A stretch of 64,000 bases of DNA, taken from the NCBI RefSeq assembly GCF_000717645.1, contig NZ_JNZZ01000008.1, forward strand, positions 372,001-436,000. The letters run 5' to 3'. The DNA comes from Streptomyces californicus (GTDB lineage: Bacteria > Actinomycetota > Actinomycetes > Streptomycetales > Streptomycetaceae). The notes below the pieces were generated by a model. That model saw nothing but the letters and a program-made list of their open reading frames with translations. It was not told where the DNA came from and searched no databases. This document shows positions 1 through 10,000 of this stretch, piece after piece; within the stretch, counting starts at the first letter, position 1; each line of letters starts with the position of its first letter. The position numbers and the translations under genes were made by a program.

Positions 1-7
1 CTCAGTG

Positions 8-43
8 AAGGCCCAGGACAGATTGACTCTGACCTGGGCCTTT
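8..43 (+). terminator. Rho-independent terminator of an upstream gene
   Basis: A perfect stem with arms AAGGCCCAGG and CCTGGGCCTT encloses a 15-base loop and is followed by a short T run. It probably ends a plus-strand transcript that begins left of the window. The following 130 bases, up to the end of the response-regulator gene, hold nothing recognisable. Confidence 0.75.
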
Positions 44-173
44 GTGGTGTTCGAGGCCGGGTGCTGTGGGTCGGGGGTGTTCAGTTCGGCGCTCCGTCGT
101 CGTCGCCCACCGTGATAGGTGCGTCCGTCGGGACGCCCTCGTCTCATGCTGCCCGGTGGCGCTGTGGCGGTGG

Positions 174-818
174 TCAGGCGCGGAGGTAGGTCAGGACGGC
201 CAGGACGCGGCGGTTGGTGGCGTCGGACAGGGTCAGGTCCAGTTTGGTGAGGATGGAGCCGAAGTGCTTGCTGACGGTGCCCTCGCTGATGTGCAGGGCG
301 GCTGCGACCGACGCGTTGGACCGGCCCTCGGCCATCAGGGCGAGGACCTCCTGCTCGCGGGGGCTCAGGGTGGCCAGGGGGTCGCGGCGGTGGCGCAGGA
401 GCTGGCGGACCACCTCGGGGTCGACGACGGTCGCGCCGGCGGCCACGCGTTGGAGGGCGTCGACGAACTCCTCGACGTGGCCCACGCGTTCCTTGAGGAG
501 GTAGCCGACATGGGTGCCGTTGGAGGAGTCGAGCAGCTCCTCGGCGTAGGCGCGCTGGACGTACTGGCTGAGGACGAGGACGGGCAGCCCGGGGTTCTTC
601 TCGCGCAGTCGCAGGGCGGCCCGCAGACCTTCGTCGGAGAAGCCGGGAGGCATCCGTACATCGGTGACGACGATGTCCGGGTCGTGCTCGGCGACGGCCG
701 CCGTGAGTTCGTCGGCCGTGCCCACAGTGGCGAGGACCTGGTGGCCGAAGCGCTCCACGAGGCCGACCAGGCCCTCCCGCAACAGCACACTGTCCTCGGC
801 CAACACGATGCGCACCAT
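174..818 (-). CDS. NarL/LuxR-family response regulator
   Basis: This 214-aa protein is a two-component response regulator. It has an N-terminal receiver domain (acidic pocket at residues 8-9, phospho-acceptor D53, conserved K109) and a C-terminal LuxR-type helix-turn-helix from about residue 150, beginning LSPREQEVLALM. The ATG at 818 opens directly onto the canonical MVRIVLAEDS receiver start, whereas the in-frame reading further upstream is low-complexity and not gene-like. It lies downstream of, and on the same strand as, the histidine kinase ending at 893, its likely cognate sensor. The pair is divergent from an ABC-FtsX transporter at 2664, which suggests, by analogy with such loci, that it controls that transporter. 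The actual target is an inference. Confidence 0.93.
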   Translation of the reverse strand: MVRIVLAEDSVLLREGLVGLVERFGHQVLATVGTADELTAAVAEHDPDIVVTDVRMPPGFSDEGLRAALRLREKNPGLPVLVLSQYVQRAYAEELLDSSNGTHVGYLLKERVGHVEEFVDALQRVAAGATVVDPEVVRQLLRHRRDPLATLSPREQEVLALMAEGRSNASVAAALHISEGTVSKHFGSILTKLDLTLSDATNRRVLAVLTYLRA

Positions 819-892
819 CTGGTTCCCCTGTCGGGCTCGGGCGCGTCCGGCGGATCTCGACCGGTCCGCGATCCTGATCCGCCGGGCACACC

Positions 893-2206
893 CTAGCGGA
901 CCGGTCGGGCGTCGAGCCGGCGGTCCGGAGCCGGGGGGCAGGGCACGAGGACGCGGAGGACCGTGGGCCCGCCGGACGGTGAGGACACCAGCAAACGGCC
1001 GCCGAGGACCGAGAGGCGATCCGCCACTCCCTCCAGCCCGGTGCCCTCCGCCTTGTCCGCGCCGCCTACGCCGTTGTCCCGTACGCGGACGTCGAGTCGG
1101 CCCCCGTCGACGCGGGCCTCGACGGCGGCCCGGGTGGCCCGGCTGTGCTTGGCGACGTTCGCCAGCGCCTCGCACACCGCGAAGTAGACGGCGGACTCGA
1201 CCGCTTCGAGGAAGCGGTGGGGCAGGTCGAGATCGAGGTCGACGGGGACGGGGGAGCGGTCGGCGATGTCCTCGACGGCCGCGGCCAGGCCCCGGTCGGT
1301 GAGGACCTGGGGGTGGATGCCCCGGATCAGTTCCCGCAGTTCGACCAGGGCGGCCTGGGCCTCCCCGTGGGCCTGGGCCAGCAGCCCGGCGAGGGGTTCC
1401 TCGCGGGCGTCGAGGCGCGCCAGGCCCAGGTGCATCGACAGGGCGACCAGTCGCTGCTGGGCGCCGTCGTGCAGGTCGCGTTCGATACGGCGGCGCTCGG
1501 CCTCGAAGGCGGTCACCAGGCGCATCCGCGACCGGCTCAACTCCCGTACGCGTACGTCGTCCTGCTCGGGCGGCGCGTCCAGCAGGAGGCGGGTGAGCCG
1601 TGCGCGTCCCGCGGCGAGCAGACCGAGCGGGTAGGCCAGCAGGGGGAGCAGGAGCAGTCCGGCCAGGGCGACGGCGAACGCCGCCGGGTAGGAGTGCACC
1701 AGCCACAGCTTGATCACGCGCACCTCCTCGCCGCCGCCGGCCGTGGCCATGACCAGCGGGGTGGAGACCAGACCCCCGCTCACGCCGATGACCGTGCCGA
1801 TGATCACCGCCTCCAGAGGCCACAGGAGGCAGGCGAAGAGCAGGGCGTACCCCAACTCCCGCCAGGTGGAACGCTCCTGGAGACGCGTGCGCAGCCAGGC
1901 GGCCGGACCGGTGCGCGGCGGGTCCCGGTGGGCGTCGGCCATCGGGACGGCCGGGTCGATCAGACGCAGCCGACGCCGTTCCAGCCGCGCGACCGGCAGC
2001 CCGGCCAGGACCAGCATCAGCAGGAGAGGCACCCCGACGAGGACCACGGTCAGCAGGCTGCCGGCCAGCGCGAGGACGAGCAGGCAGACCAGGAGGGCGG
2101 CGCCCAGCGGCGCGCTGGTCAGGAAGTACAGGGCGCAGCGCCACGGCCAGCCGCTCCGGAGGTACCGGCGCTCGTGCAGGGCCTGCCAGAGGCCGGGTGT
2201 GTGCAT
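893..2206 (-). CDS. Sensor histidine kinase (HisKA_3 type)
   Basis: This 437-aa membrane histidine kinase has hydrophobic segments at about residues 24-73, 118-150 and 165-200. The dimerisation/phospho-acceptor box ERDLHDGAQQRLVAL follows, with H246 as the phosphorylated histidine, then an N box (CEALANVAKHS) and a G box near GTGLEGVADRLSVLGG. The start at 2206 (MHTPGLWQAL) precedes the first membrane helix. The same frame stays open far upstream, but that stretch is tandem-repeat DNA translated into Pro/Gly/Thr-rich nonsense, so the longer start is rejected. It lies 74 bases upstream of the response-regulator start and is almost certainly its partner. The stimulus is unknown; cell-envelope stress or a peptide would fit the transporter next door. 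Confidence 0.92.
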   Translation of the reverse strand: MHTPGLWQALHERRYLRSGWPWRCALYFLTSAPLGAALLVCLLVLALAGSLLTVVLVGVPLLLMLVLAGLPVARLERRRLRLIDPAVPMADAHRDPPRTGPAAWLRTRLQERSTWRELGYALLFACLLWPLEAVIIGTVIGVSGGLVSTPLVMATAGGGEEVRVIKLWLVHSYPAAFAVALAGLLLLPLLAYPLGLLAAGRARLTRLLLDAPPEQDDVRVRELSRSRMRLVTAFEAERRRIERDLHDGAQQRLVALSMHLGLARLDAREEPLAGLLAQAHGEAQAALVELRELIRGIHPQVLTDRGLAAAVEDIADRSPVPVDLDLDLPHRFLEAVESAVYFAVCEALANVAKHSRATRAAVEARVDGGRLDVRVRDNGVGGADKAEGTGLEGVADRLSVLGGRLLVSSPSGGPTVLRVLVPCPPAPDRRLDARPVR

Positions 2207-2261
2207 GAGGGGCACGATATGAGGCCCGTTTCGCGCGGAGCCACCCAGCCGGCTCCGCCAT

Positions 2262-2576
2262 CGGCCCGGTGGTCCGTGCGCGGCCGCCGGTGGTCCGTAC
2301 GCAGCCGTCGGTGGCCTGTACGTGGCTGTCGGTGGCCCGTACCGGCCGCCAGTGGGCTGTGTCCGGTGCGTGGGGTGTTCCTCTCCGTGTCCGGGGCCCG
2401 CCCGGGGTGCTCCTTCCCGTGACCGGTCCCCAGGGCGCTCCTCCCCTTGTCCGGTCTGCGGTGCGCTCGTCTCCGTGTCCGGTCCGTGGGGCGTTCCTCT
2501 CCTCGCCCGGGTCCCGGTGCGCCCCTCCCCGCGGCCGGCCCCCAGGGCGCTTCTCCCCCTGTCCGGCGCGGTCACC
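2262..2576. repeat. Intergenic tandem-repeat block
   Basis: The 457-base gap between the divergent kinase and ABC genes is mostly degenerate repeats. From 2262 to about 2360 a 21-base unit resembling GGTGGTCCGTACGCAGCCGTC recurs about four times. From about 2370 to 2576 a longer unit containing CGCTCCTCCCC and TGTCCGG recurs about six times. No ORF with gene-like composition is present. The promoters of both divergent genes must sit in or beside this block, the ABC promoter presumably in 2577-2650. Confidence 0.7.
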
Positions 2577-2663
2577 GTCCGCCGGGAGGTGGAGCTGTCT
2601 CCACCCCGAAGACTCCTCCCAGCTGCGATGTGTCCCGGCCGCGGACCCGGTGGAGTGGACACC

Positions 2664-3398
2664 ATGAATCAAGCCGCCGTCCGACTCCGCTCGGTCACCC
2701 GCTCCTACGGCAAGGGCGCCAGCGCCGTGACCGCCCTGGACAACGTCTCCCTCGACATTCCGCGGGGCACGTTCACCGCCGTCATGGGGCCCTCGGGCTC
2801 CGGCAAGTCGACCTTCCTCCAGTGCACCGCGGGCCTGGACCGGCCGACCGCCGGCCAGGTGCTCCTCGGGGAGACCGATCTGAGCGGGCTGAGCGAGAAG
2901 AAGCTCACGCTGCTGCGGCGGGACCGCATCGGCTTCGTCTTCCAGGCGTTCAACCTGCTGCCCTCGCTCACCGCCGCGCAGAACGTGGCGTTGCCGCTGC
3001 GGCTCGCCGGCCGCCGCCCCGGGCGAAGCGACGTCCTGGACGTGCTGGAGAAGGTGGGGCTGCGCGAGCGGGCCGGGCACCGGCCCGGTGAACTGTCCGG
3101 CGGCCAGCAGCAGCGGGTGGCGCTCGCCCGCGCCCTGGTCACCCGGCCGGAGGTGCTCTTCGGCGACGAGCCGACCGGCGCCCTGGACACCACCACGGGC
3201 CGTGAAGTGCTCACGCTGCTGCGGGAGATGGTCGACCGGGGGCAGACCGTCGTCATGGTGACGCACGACCCGGTGGCCGCCTCCTTCGCGGACCGGGTGC
3301 TGTTCCTCACCGACGGCCGCGTCCACGGCGAACTGCTCGCCCCGACCGCCGAACAGGTCGCCGCGCACATGACCGGACTGGCGGCCCTCCCGTGCTGA
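2664..3398 (+). CDS. ABC transporter ATP-binding protein (MacB/LolD type)
   Basis: This 244-aa nucleotide-binding subunit has Walker A GPSGSGKST at residues 42-50, a Q-loop near VFQAFN, signature LSGGQQQ at 144-150, Walker B VLFGDE at 164-169 and the H-loop in VMVTHD. The FQAFNLLPSLTAAQNVALP stretch is characteristic of the group that works with FtsX-type permeases. The ATG at 2664 starts the usual short lead into the first strand. The stop overlaps the GTG of the permease at 3392 by 7 bases, so the two are translationally coupled. The pair probably exports or senses an amphipathic compound, as in two-component-linked antimicrobial-peptide transporters. The substrate cannot be read from sequence. 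Confidence 0.93.
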   Translation: MNQAAVRLRSVTRSYGKGASAVTALDNVSLDIPRGTFTAVMGPSGSGKSTFLQCTAGLDRPTAGQVLLGETDLSGLSEKKLTLLRRDRIGFVFQAFNLLPSLTAAQNVALPLRLAGRRPGRSDVLDVLEKVGLRERAGHRPGELSGGQQQRVALARALVTRPEVLFGDEPTGALDTTTGREVLTLLREMVDRGQTVVMVTHDPVAASFADRVLFLTDGRVHGELLAPTAEQVAAHMTGLAALPC

Positions 3399-5854
3399 AA
3401 CTCGCTCTGCAGGGCATGCGGACCCGCTGGGTCACGTTCGTCGGCTCGTTCATCGCCCTCGCCCTCGGCGTCAGCCTCATCGCCACCACCGGGCTCGCCC
3501 TCGCGGCGACCTTCAGCGCTCCGGACCGCGGGCCCGAGCGGTTCGTGAAGGCGCCGGTCGTCGTGAAGACCTCCGACCTCGTCCGGGTGGACACGCCCAT
3601 CGGGGAACGTACGCGGACGATCACCGACCCCGCGCCGGTCCCGGCCGCCGTCACCGCGAAGCTCGCGGCGCTCGGCAGGACCGTCGAGGACCGCACCTTC
3701 CCCGTTACGGGCCGCGGGCTCGGCGCGGACACGGTCGGCCATCCGTGGTCGGTCGCCGCGCTCACCCCGTACGCCCTGACCGGCGGACGCGCCCCTTCCG
3801 CGCCGGGTGAGGTCGTCGCCACCGGGGACGCGTTGCGGCCCGGCGCCCGGGTGCGGGCGGCGACCCCTCGTGGGTCCGAGGAGATCACCGTCGTCGGGAC
3901 GGTCGCGTCGGCCGGCTTCGAGAACGCGCTGTTCTTCACCGACGCCGAGGCCGCCCGGATCTCTCCCGACGTGGACGCCGTCGCCGTGCACGCCCCGGCC
4001 GACCGGGTCGAGGCGGCCGTGGGCGCCGGGTTCGACGTCCTGACCGGCGACGAACGCCGCCGCGCCGACCCGGACCCCGACCGGGACGCGGAGGCGCTGG
4101 TCTCGGTGAACGCGCTCCTCGGTACGGCCGCGGGCGTCACCGGCTTCGTGTCGGTGTTCGTCGTCGCCTCGACGTTCTCCTTCGCGGTCGCCCAGCGCCG
4201 CCGGGAGTTCGGGCTGCTGCGCACCGCCGGGGCCACCCCCGCCCAGGTGCGGCGGATGGTGTTCACCGAGGCGTTCGTGATCGGTGTGCTCGCCTCGGCG
4301 GCCGGCTGCTCGCTCGGGGCGGCGGGCGCGCCCCGGCTGGCCGCCTGGATGGTCGACGCCGGTATCGCCCCGGCCTGGTTCCGGATCGGCGAGCAGACGT
4401 GGCCGCTGCACACCGCGTTCTGGACGGGTCTGTTCGTCGCCCTGAGCGGGGTGGTCGTCTCCTCGTGGCGGGCCGGCCGGATCGGCCCGACGGAGGCGTT
4501 GCGCGAGTCCGCGGTCGACTCCCGCGCGATGCCGGTGAGCCGTTGGCTGATCGGCGGCGCGGTGCTCGCGGCCGGTCTCGGGCTGCTCGCCCTGGCCCTG
4601 CTGGACAGCCCGGCCGACCTGCTGAAACGTAAGACGTACGTCACCCAGCCGATGCTGCTGATCGTCGGGTTCGCCCTGTTCGCACCCGTCCTGGTCGGAC
4701 CGCTGAACCGGCTGCTGACCTGGCTGCCGGCCCGCCTGCCCGGTGCGACCGCCATGCTGGCCCGGGAGAACGCGTCAGCCGGGATCCGCAGAACCGCGGC
4801 CGTCGCCGCCCCGGTCGTCATCACCGTGGCCCTCGCCGCCTCCCTGATGGGTACCACCGCCACGATCAGCGAGGCCAAGGCGGACGAGGCGCGGGAGCGG
4901 ATCACGGCGGACCTGGTCGCCACGGCGGGCGGGGAGGGCCGGGCGCTGCCCGAGGAGTTCCTGCGGCGCGCCCGGGCCGTCCCCGGCGTGACCGTCAGCG
5001 CGACCCGGTCCACCGGGGTGACCGTTCTGGAGGAGGGGGTCGCCCTCGTCACGTCCGAGGCCGAGGCGGTCGATCCGGTGGCGCACGCGGCCGTGTCCCG
5101 TCCGCCGGTCATGGCGGGCCGCCTCGCCGACCTCGACGACGACAGCATCGTCGTCAACGAGGAGTGGCTGACCACGGAGGTCGGGGACCGCGTCTCCGTC
5201 TGGCTGGGCGACGGCCGTAGGGCGGACCTGCGCATCGCCGCGGTGCTGGCCACCGGTACCGGCGACAACGGAGTGTACGTCACCGAGCGCAACGCCGCCG
5301 GCGCGCCCGTCGACCGGGTCGACCTCGCGCTGCCCCGGGACGGCGCGGACAGCGCGGCGTCCGTACTGGGCGCCGCCGCGGAGGCGACCGGCGTCCAGCT
5401 CCTGACGGGCGACCGGTGGGTCGACGCCCACTACCCGCGCTCCGGCGAGAACACCCGGCTCGGCCTGTGGCTGATCCTCGGCATCGCCCTCCTCTACACG
5501 GGCATCGCGCTCGCCAACACCCAGATGATGGCGACCTCGGACCGGGTCCGCGACCTCGCCTCGCTGCGTCTGACGGGCGCGACGAAGGGACAGGTGCTGT
5601 GGCTCGTCGCGGTCGAGGCGCTGGTGGTGGTCGCGGCCGGCGCGGTGCTCGGGGCGGTGATCGCCGGAGTGAACCTGCTGGGCGTGTGGAGCGCCCTCGG
5701 CCTGCTCGGCGTGTGGTCCGGCGTCGTGGTGCCCTGGGGCACGGTCGCCGCGGTGATCGGCGCGAGCGCCCTGCTCGCGACCGCGGCCTCCGTGCTGCCC
5801 GCGTCGCTCGCGCTGCGCGTCCGGCCGGTCGAACTGGCGGGCACGCGCGAGTGA
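3392..5854 (+). CDS. FtsX-like ABC transporter permease
   Basis: This 820-aa permease has the duplicated FtsX architecture. One N-terminal helix (residues about 12-38) is followed by an extracytoplasmic domain, then three helices (about 240-350). A second half repeats the plan, with an extracytoplasmic domain after about residue 470 and a final helix group around residues 690-810. The arginine-containing element QRRREFGLLRTAGATPAQV is the conserved cytoplasmic coupling loop, and its counterpart in the second half is DRVRDLASLRLTGATKGQV. It starts with GTG inside the last codons of the ATPase gene. With that ATPase it forms a two-protein transporter regulated, by inference, by the divergent two-component system. 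Confidence 0.92.
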   Translation: MLKLALQGMRTRWVTFVGSFIALALGVSLIATTGLALAATFSAPDRGPERFVKAPVVVKTSDLVRVDTPIGERTRTITDPAPVPAAVTAKLAALGRTVEDRTFPVTGRGLGADTVGHPWSVAALTPYALTGGRAPSAPGEVVATGDALRPGARVRAATPRGSEEITVVGTVASAGFENALFFTDAEAARISPDVDAVAVHAPADRVEAAVGAGFDVLTGDERRRADPDPDRDAEALVSVNALLGTAAGVTGFVSVFVVASTFSFAVAQRRREFGLLRTAGATPAQVRRMVFTEAFVIGVLASAAGCSLGAAGAPRLAAWMVDAGIAPAWFRIGEQTWPLHTAFWTGLFVALSGVVVSSWRAGRIGPTEALRESAVDSRAMPVSRWLIGGAVLAAGLGLLALALLDSPADLLKRKTYVTQPMLLIVGFALFAPVLVGPLNRLLTWLPARLPGATAMLARENASAGIRRTAAVAAPVVITVALAASLMGTTATISEAKADEARERITADLVATAGGEGRALPEEFLRRARAVPGVTVSATRSTGVTVLEEGVALVTSEAEAVDPVAHAAVSRPPVMAGRLADLDDDSIVVNEEWLTTEVGDRVSVWLGDGRRADLRIAAVLATGTGDNGVYVTERNAAGAPVDRVDLALPRDGADSAASVLGAAAEATGVQLLTGDRWVDAHYPRSGENTRLGLWLILGIALLYTGIALANTQMMATSDRVRDLASLRLTGATKGQVLWLVAVEALVVVAAGAVLGAVIAGVNLLGVWSALGLLGVWSGVVVPWGTVAAVIGASALLATAASVLPASLALRVRPVELAGTRE

Positions 5855-5960
5855 CCGTGTCGGCCGCGGAGGGCGGTCTCGCCGGGGACGGCGGTACGCC
5901 GTGGATGCCGCCCACTCCGCCGGGGCGGGACCCCGGCACCGCCTGAACCCGGTGCCGCCT

Positions 5961-6078
5961 GACCCGCCCGTACGCCGTTGGCCCCGGCCTGTACGCCGTT
6001 GGCCCCGGCCCGTATGCCGTTGCTACCCGACCCGACCCGACCCGACCCGACCCGTACGCCGTTCCCATCCGACCCGCC
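5961..6078. repeat. Intergenic repeats including (ACCCG)6
   Basis: Three near-copies of a 21-base unit containing GTACGCCGTTGGCCCCGGCC lie between 5969 and 6024. They are followed by six perfect tandem copies of ACCCG (6025-6054) and further partial units. The 261-base gap between the permease and the next gene holds nothing else recognisable. Confidence 0.75.
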
Positions 6079-6115
6079 CGTACGCGCGCGGCCCCGGCCC
6101 GTGTGGAATGGGTCC

Positions 6116-6598
6116 ATGGCTGACGTGACCGCAATGCTGGAGGAGCTGGGGGACACCGCCCCGCTGACCGCCGAGTCGGCGGCGGCGAGGTTCGCGGCTC
6201 GGGGGTGGACGCCCGGGGGCAAGGTCCGTGCCGGCGTGGAGACGTCGTGGGACAAGAACGCTGTGGGGGGCTGGATTCAGACGCTCGGCGGTGGGGTGGT
6301 CCGCGTCTCGTTCTTCGTCTGGTTCCGCGACGTCGACGCGTCGGGCTACTTCGACGACCTGGACGCCGTCTACGAGGAGGGGGAGCAGGCGCTGGCCGAC
6401 TTCCTTCCCGAGATCGAGGAGTCCCCGCTCGCCGGCCGCCTCGTGGAGGCCGAGCAGACGGAGGCGGACCGGGACGAGTTCGTCAAGCTGAAGAAGTGGA
6501 TCTTCGGCGGCCGGATTCTGACCGCCGGAGTGATCCAGCACGACACCGACCTTCCGGTGATGGTCATGGTGACACTGGAGCCCCCCGGCACCACCTGA
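6116..6598 (+). CDS. Conserved hypothetical protein
   Basis: This 160-aa soluble protein has no signal peptide or membrane segment and no family I can name. It begins MADVTAMLEELGDTAPLTAESAAARF, is acidic in the middle (residues about 85-125, many Glu/Asp), and contains a hydrophobic beta-rich stretch near GGWIQTLGGGVVRVSFFVWF. Normal Streptomyces codon bias and a sensible ATG support a real gene. It is separated from the transporter by tandem repeats and followed 50 bases later by a small membrane-protein gene on the same strand. Function unknown. Confidence 0.75.
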   Translation: MADVTAMLEELGDTAPLTAESAAARFAARGWTPGGKVRAGVETSWDKNAVGGWIQTLGGGVVRVSFFVWFRDVDASGYFDDLDAVYEEGEQALADFLPEIEESPLAGRLVEAEQTEADRDEFVKLKKWIFGGRILTAGVIQHDTDLPVMVMVTLEPPGTT

Positions 6599-6648
6599 CC
6601 CGCCTGTATCCCCTTGCTCCTACGCCCGCCCGGGACGGCGTGCAGGCC

Positions 6649-7089
6649 ATGCTGTGGCCGCTGGCGCCGGCCCTGTTCACTGCCGTGCTGCCCGTCTGCC
6701 TGGGCACGGCGGCAGGCCCGTTCGAAAGGACCGTCCGCGATCCCGGGAGGCTTCGACTGCTCGTGACCGGCGCGGCCGTCGCCCTCGCGTTCGGCGTCGC
6801 GCTGTGCGGAGCCGCGGTGAGTCCCGCCATGGCCTTCCGCAACACCGCCCTGCTCGTCGGCCTCGCCTTCCTCGGCACCGTCTTCCTGCCGCCGGGGGCG
6901 GCCTGGGCGCCGCCCGTCTTCGTTCCCGTGCTGATGTGGCTCACCGGCACCCGGGCGACCGGCCGGGCGTACCCGTGGGCCGTGCTCCTGGCCCCGCCCG
7001 CGTCCGCCGCCGCCGGAGCGCTGTCGGCCGTGGTCCTCGCGGCGGGGGTCGTCGCCTACGTCGTCAGGGGGCCCGCCCCGAGCCGCTGA
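6649..7089 (+). CDS. Small integral membrane protein
   Basis: This 146-aa protein is almost entirely hydrophobic, with about four predicted membrane helices: about 2-20, 38-60, 66-95 and 110-140. It begins MLWPLAPALFTAVLPVC. A GTG at 6640 is an alternative start in the same frame. The last 34 bases overlap the 3' end of the convergent CHAT-STAND gene. No family is recognised. Confidence 0.7.
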   Translation: MLWPLAPALFTAVLPVCLGTAAGPFERTVRDPGRLRLLVTGAAVALAFGVALCGAAVSPAMAFRNTALLVGLAFLGTVFLPPGAAWAPPVFVPVLMWLTGTRATGRAYPWAVLLAPPASAAAGALSAVVLAAGVVAYVVRGPAPSR

Positions 7090-10000
7090 TCCGCCGGCCC
7101 CGTGCCGGTGGCGTCCAGCGCCGCCAGGGCCGTGCGCGCGTGCTCGGTGGTGCGGGTGGTGCGGGCGTCGGTAAGGCCGTGCGTGTAGTAGCGGCGGGCC
7201 TCGACCGGCCGGCCGAGGTCGCGCAGGCAGTCGCCGATGGTGAGGTGGGTGTCGGGGCGGTGCGCCGTGTCGTCGGTCCGGCCGAGGAGGACCAGGGCCC
7301 GCCGGGCGTACGCGAGGCCGTCCAGCGGTCGGCCGCGGAGCCGGGCCAGCTCCGCGAGGATCTTGAGGCACTGGGCCTGGGCCGCGACCCGGTCCAACTC
7401 CCGGTTCAGTTCCAGGGCCGTGCGAGTGTGCTCCTCCGCGATGTCCAGGGCGCCCATGTGCCGGGCGCAGACGCCCAGATGCTGGTGGGAACGGGCCACC
7501 TCCTCGGGAGCGTCGCGGGCGACGGCCGAGCGCAGGGCGGCGTCGAACTCGGCGTGCGCCGCCTCGTAGTTCCCGGTGAGCACGTACAGGGTGCCGATGT
7601 GGTTGCGCAGCTCCTCCGCCTGCGCCGTGTCGCCCGTGGCCGTGCAGAGGGCGAGCGCCGACCGGCAGTGCGCCATCGCGGCGTCCAGGTCCCCGTCGTC
7701 CTCGGCCAGATAGGCCAGGCTCCGGTGGCAGCTGCTGACCGAGCCGTGGTCCTCCAGCCGCGTGAAGACCTGCTGGGCCTCCGTGAAACCGGCTCTGGCC
7801 TCCGCCGGGCGTCCGCCGTCGGCGTTCAGCATCGACAACTGGTAGAGAGCGGCGGCGGCGTCCCGGTCCCGGCCCAGGGCGCGGAACGTCGTGCGGGCCC
7901 GGTCGTACCGGGCGTGGGCGACGCGGTGGTCGCCCTGCTCGATCTCGATGGAGCCGAGCTGGTGTTCGGCGTGGGCGATGCCCAGCGGGTCGTCGGCGGC
8001 GGTGCTGACGGCCAGGGCCCGTTCCAGGTGTTCGCGACCCTTCTTCATGTCGCCCCGGTCCCGGGCGATGAGACCGAGCTGCCGGTGGGCGAACGCCTCC
8101 GCCTCCGTGCCCGGCTCGCTCCACTCCAGCAGCCGGAGGCAGAGCGCCCGCTCGGTCGTCCAGCGGCCCATCGCGTGCAGGACGCGGCACAGGCGGGTGC
8201 CGAGCGCTCCCGCCTCCCCGTGCGCACCGGTCGAAACGAGGTGGTGCAGGGACTCGAACGCCGCGTCCACGCGCACCGCTTCGGGCAGGCCGGTGTCGGA
8301 GAAGAGGCCCTCCGTGTACGCGGCGGCACGGCGATGGGCGTCGAGGGCGGCCTCCGGGCGGAGCCGGCCCAGTTCCCCGGCGGTCCAGCGGTGGACGCTC
8401 CAGAGCCGCGTACCGGCCGGGCCCTCGCCGTCCTCGGCCAGCAGTCCGGAACCGGCCAGCGCGTCGAGGCGTTCGCGAGTGGCCTCCCCGTTCCCGTCCC
8501 CGTTTCCGTTTCCGTCCCTGTCCCCGTCCCTGCCCCTGTCCTCGTCCCCGTCGGCGGTGAAGGCGGAGGCCGGGACGGGCGTACGGTGCACCGCCGCGCG
8601 GTGCAGCAGGGTGCGGGTCGGCGGGTCCAGGGCGGAGAGCAGGTCGTCGAGCAGCGTGTCGGCGGCCGTGAGGCTCAACGCCTCCCGTACGGCGGGCCGC
8701 ACCTCTCCCCGTACGCGGGCGCGGGCGGCGTCGAGCCCACCGCCGAGCCGGCCCACCCGGGCGGCCAGGTCGTCCGCCGCCCGGCCGGTGCCCAGAAGCG
8801 CCTCCAGGTACGCGTACGTACGGGGGTGGCCGCCGATGGCCCGGCGGATCTCCCGCCACTTCGTCGGGGGGAGTCTGCGCGACAGGGGCAGCCGCAGCCG
8901 CATCAGATCGGTCTCGTCCGGGGTGAGCGGAGGGAGCGGGAGCCTGCGGAGGCGCGGCGCCGCGGACCCGGCCACCGTCGGGAGGGGGTGACGGGAGACG
9001 ATCACCAGGGACGTGCCCGCCGATCGGGCGGTCAACGCGGCCAGGAACTCCGCCAGTTCGGGGTCGGCGAATCGGAAGCGGCCCGCGTGGTCATGGGCCA
9101 GGTTGGCCTCGAAGTCGTCCAGCACCACGGTCAGCGGCCGGGCCGTCCCGTCCGCCCCGGAGTGGACCGCCTCGTTCGTACCCCCGCGTACGCCGGGGGC
9201 GGCGGTGAGGTGCGTGAGGTCGGCCAGGCGCGCGGGCCACGGGCGCTCCGGGTTGCCCAGTTCCCGCAGTCGCGGATCGTCGGTCCTCCCGCCGAGCGCG
9301 TCCGCCGCGCCGCGCAGGACGTCGTCGGGGCCGAGCGGGCCCTTGAGCAGGACGAGCGGGCCCGAGAAGGCCCGCAGGCGCAGCAACTCGCCGACGAAGG
9401 CGGTCTTCCCGACCCCGCCCACGCCCTGCACCACGAGCCCGCCGCCACCAGCGTCGGCCAGGACGTTCAGGGCGAGGCGCAGGTGTGCCCGCCGGCCGAC
9501 GAACTCGCCGAGCGGCAGCGTGAAGGGGGCCTGGGGAGAGGCGGTCCCGGGCGGGGTGTCCCTGGGTGAGGTGTTCCCGCGTGGGGTGTCCTCAGGTGAG
9601 GTGTCCCCGGGCGGGGTGTTCCTGGGTGGGGTGGTGCTTCCGGCTGGATCGCTTACGGGCGGGGCGGCGCTTCCTGCTGAGTCGCGTACGGGCGGGGCGG
9701 CCGTGGGGTCGGGCTTCCCGGGCCGGTGGCGGGGTCCGGCGTACAGCAGGGGAACGTGCCATTCCGGCAGCCAGTCGTCGGCCGCGCGTCGCAGGCGCTC
9801 CTGTTCGACGCGGGCGTCGTGCAGGGCCTCCCACCAGGGGCGACCGCCCGCCAGCCCGGCGTACATGCGAGCCATCAGCGCGCCGGCGTACGTGTCGCGG
9901 ACCGGCGCCGACATGGCGACGACCGCGGGCACCCCGGCCTCCGTCAGGCTCTGGGCGAGTCCGGGCAGGAACCTGCTGTGGTCCCCCGCGTCCGGCACGG

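Noticed and set aside
174..3368. 1064-aa minus-strand frame spanning the response regulator and kinase
   Set aside because: Only its last 214 codons are the response regulator; the rest is an antisense or repeat-derived shadow with Pro/Arg-rich composition.
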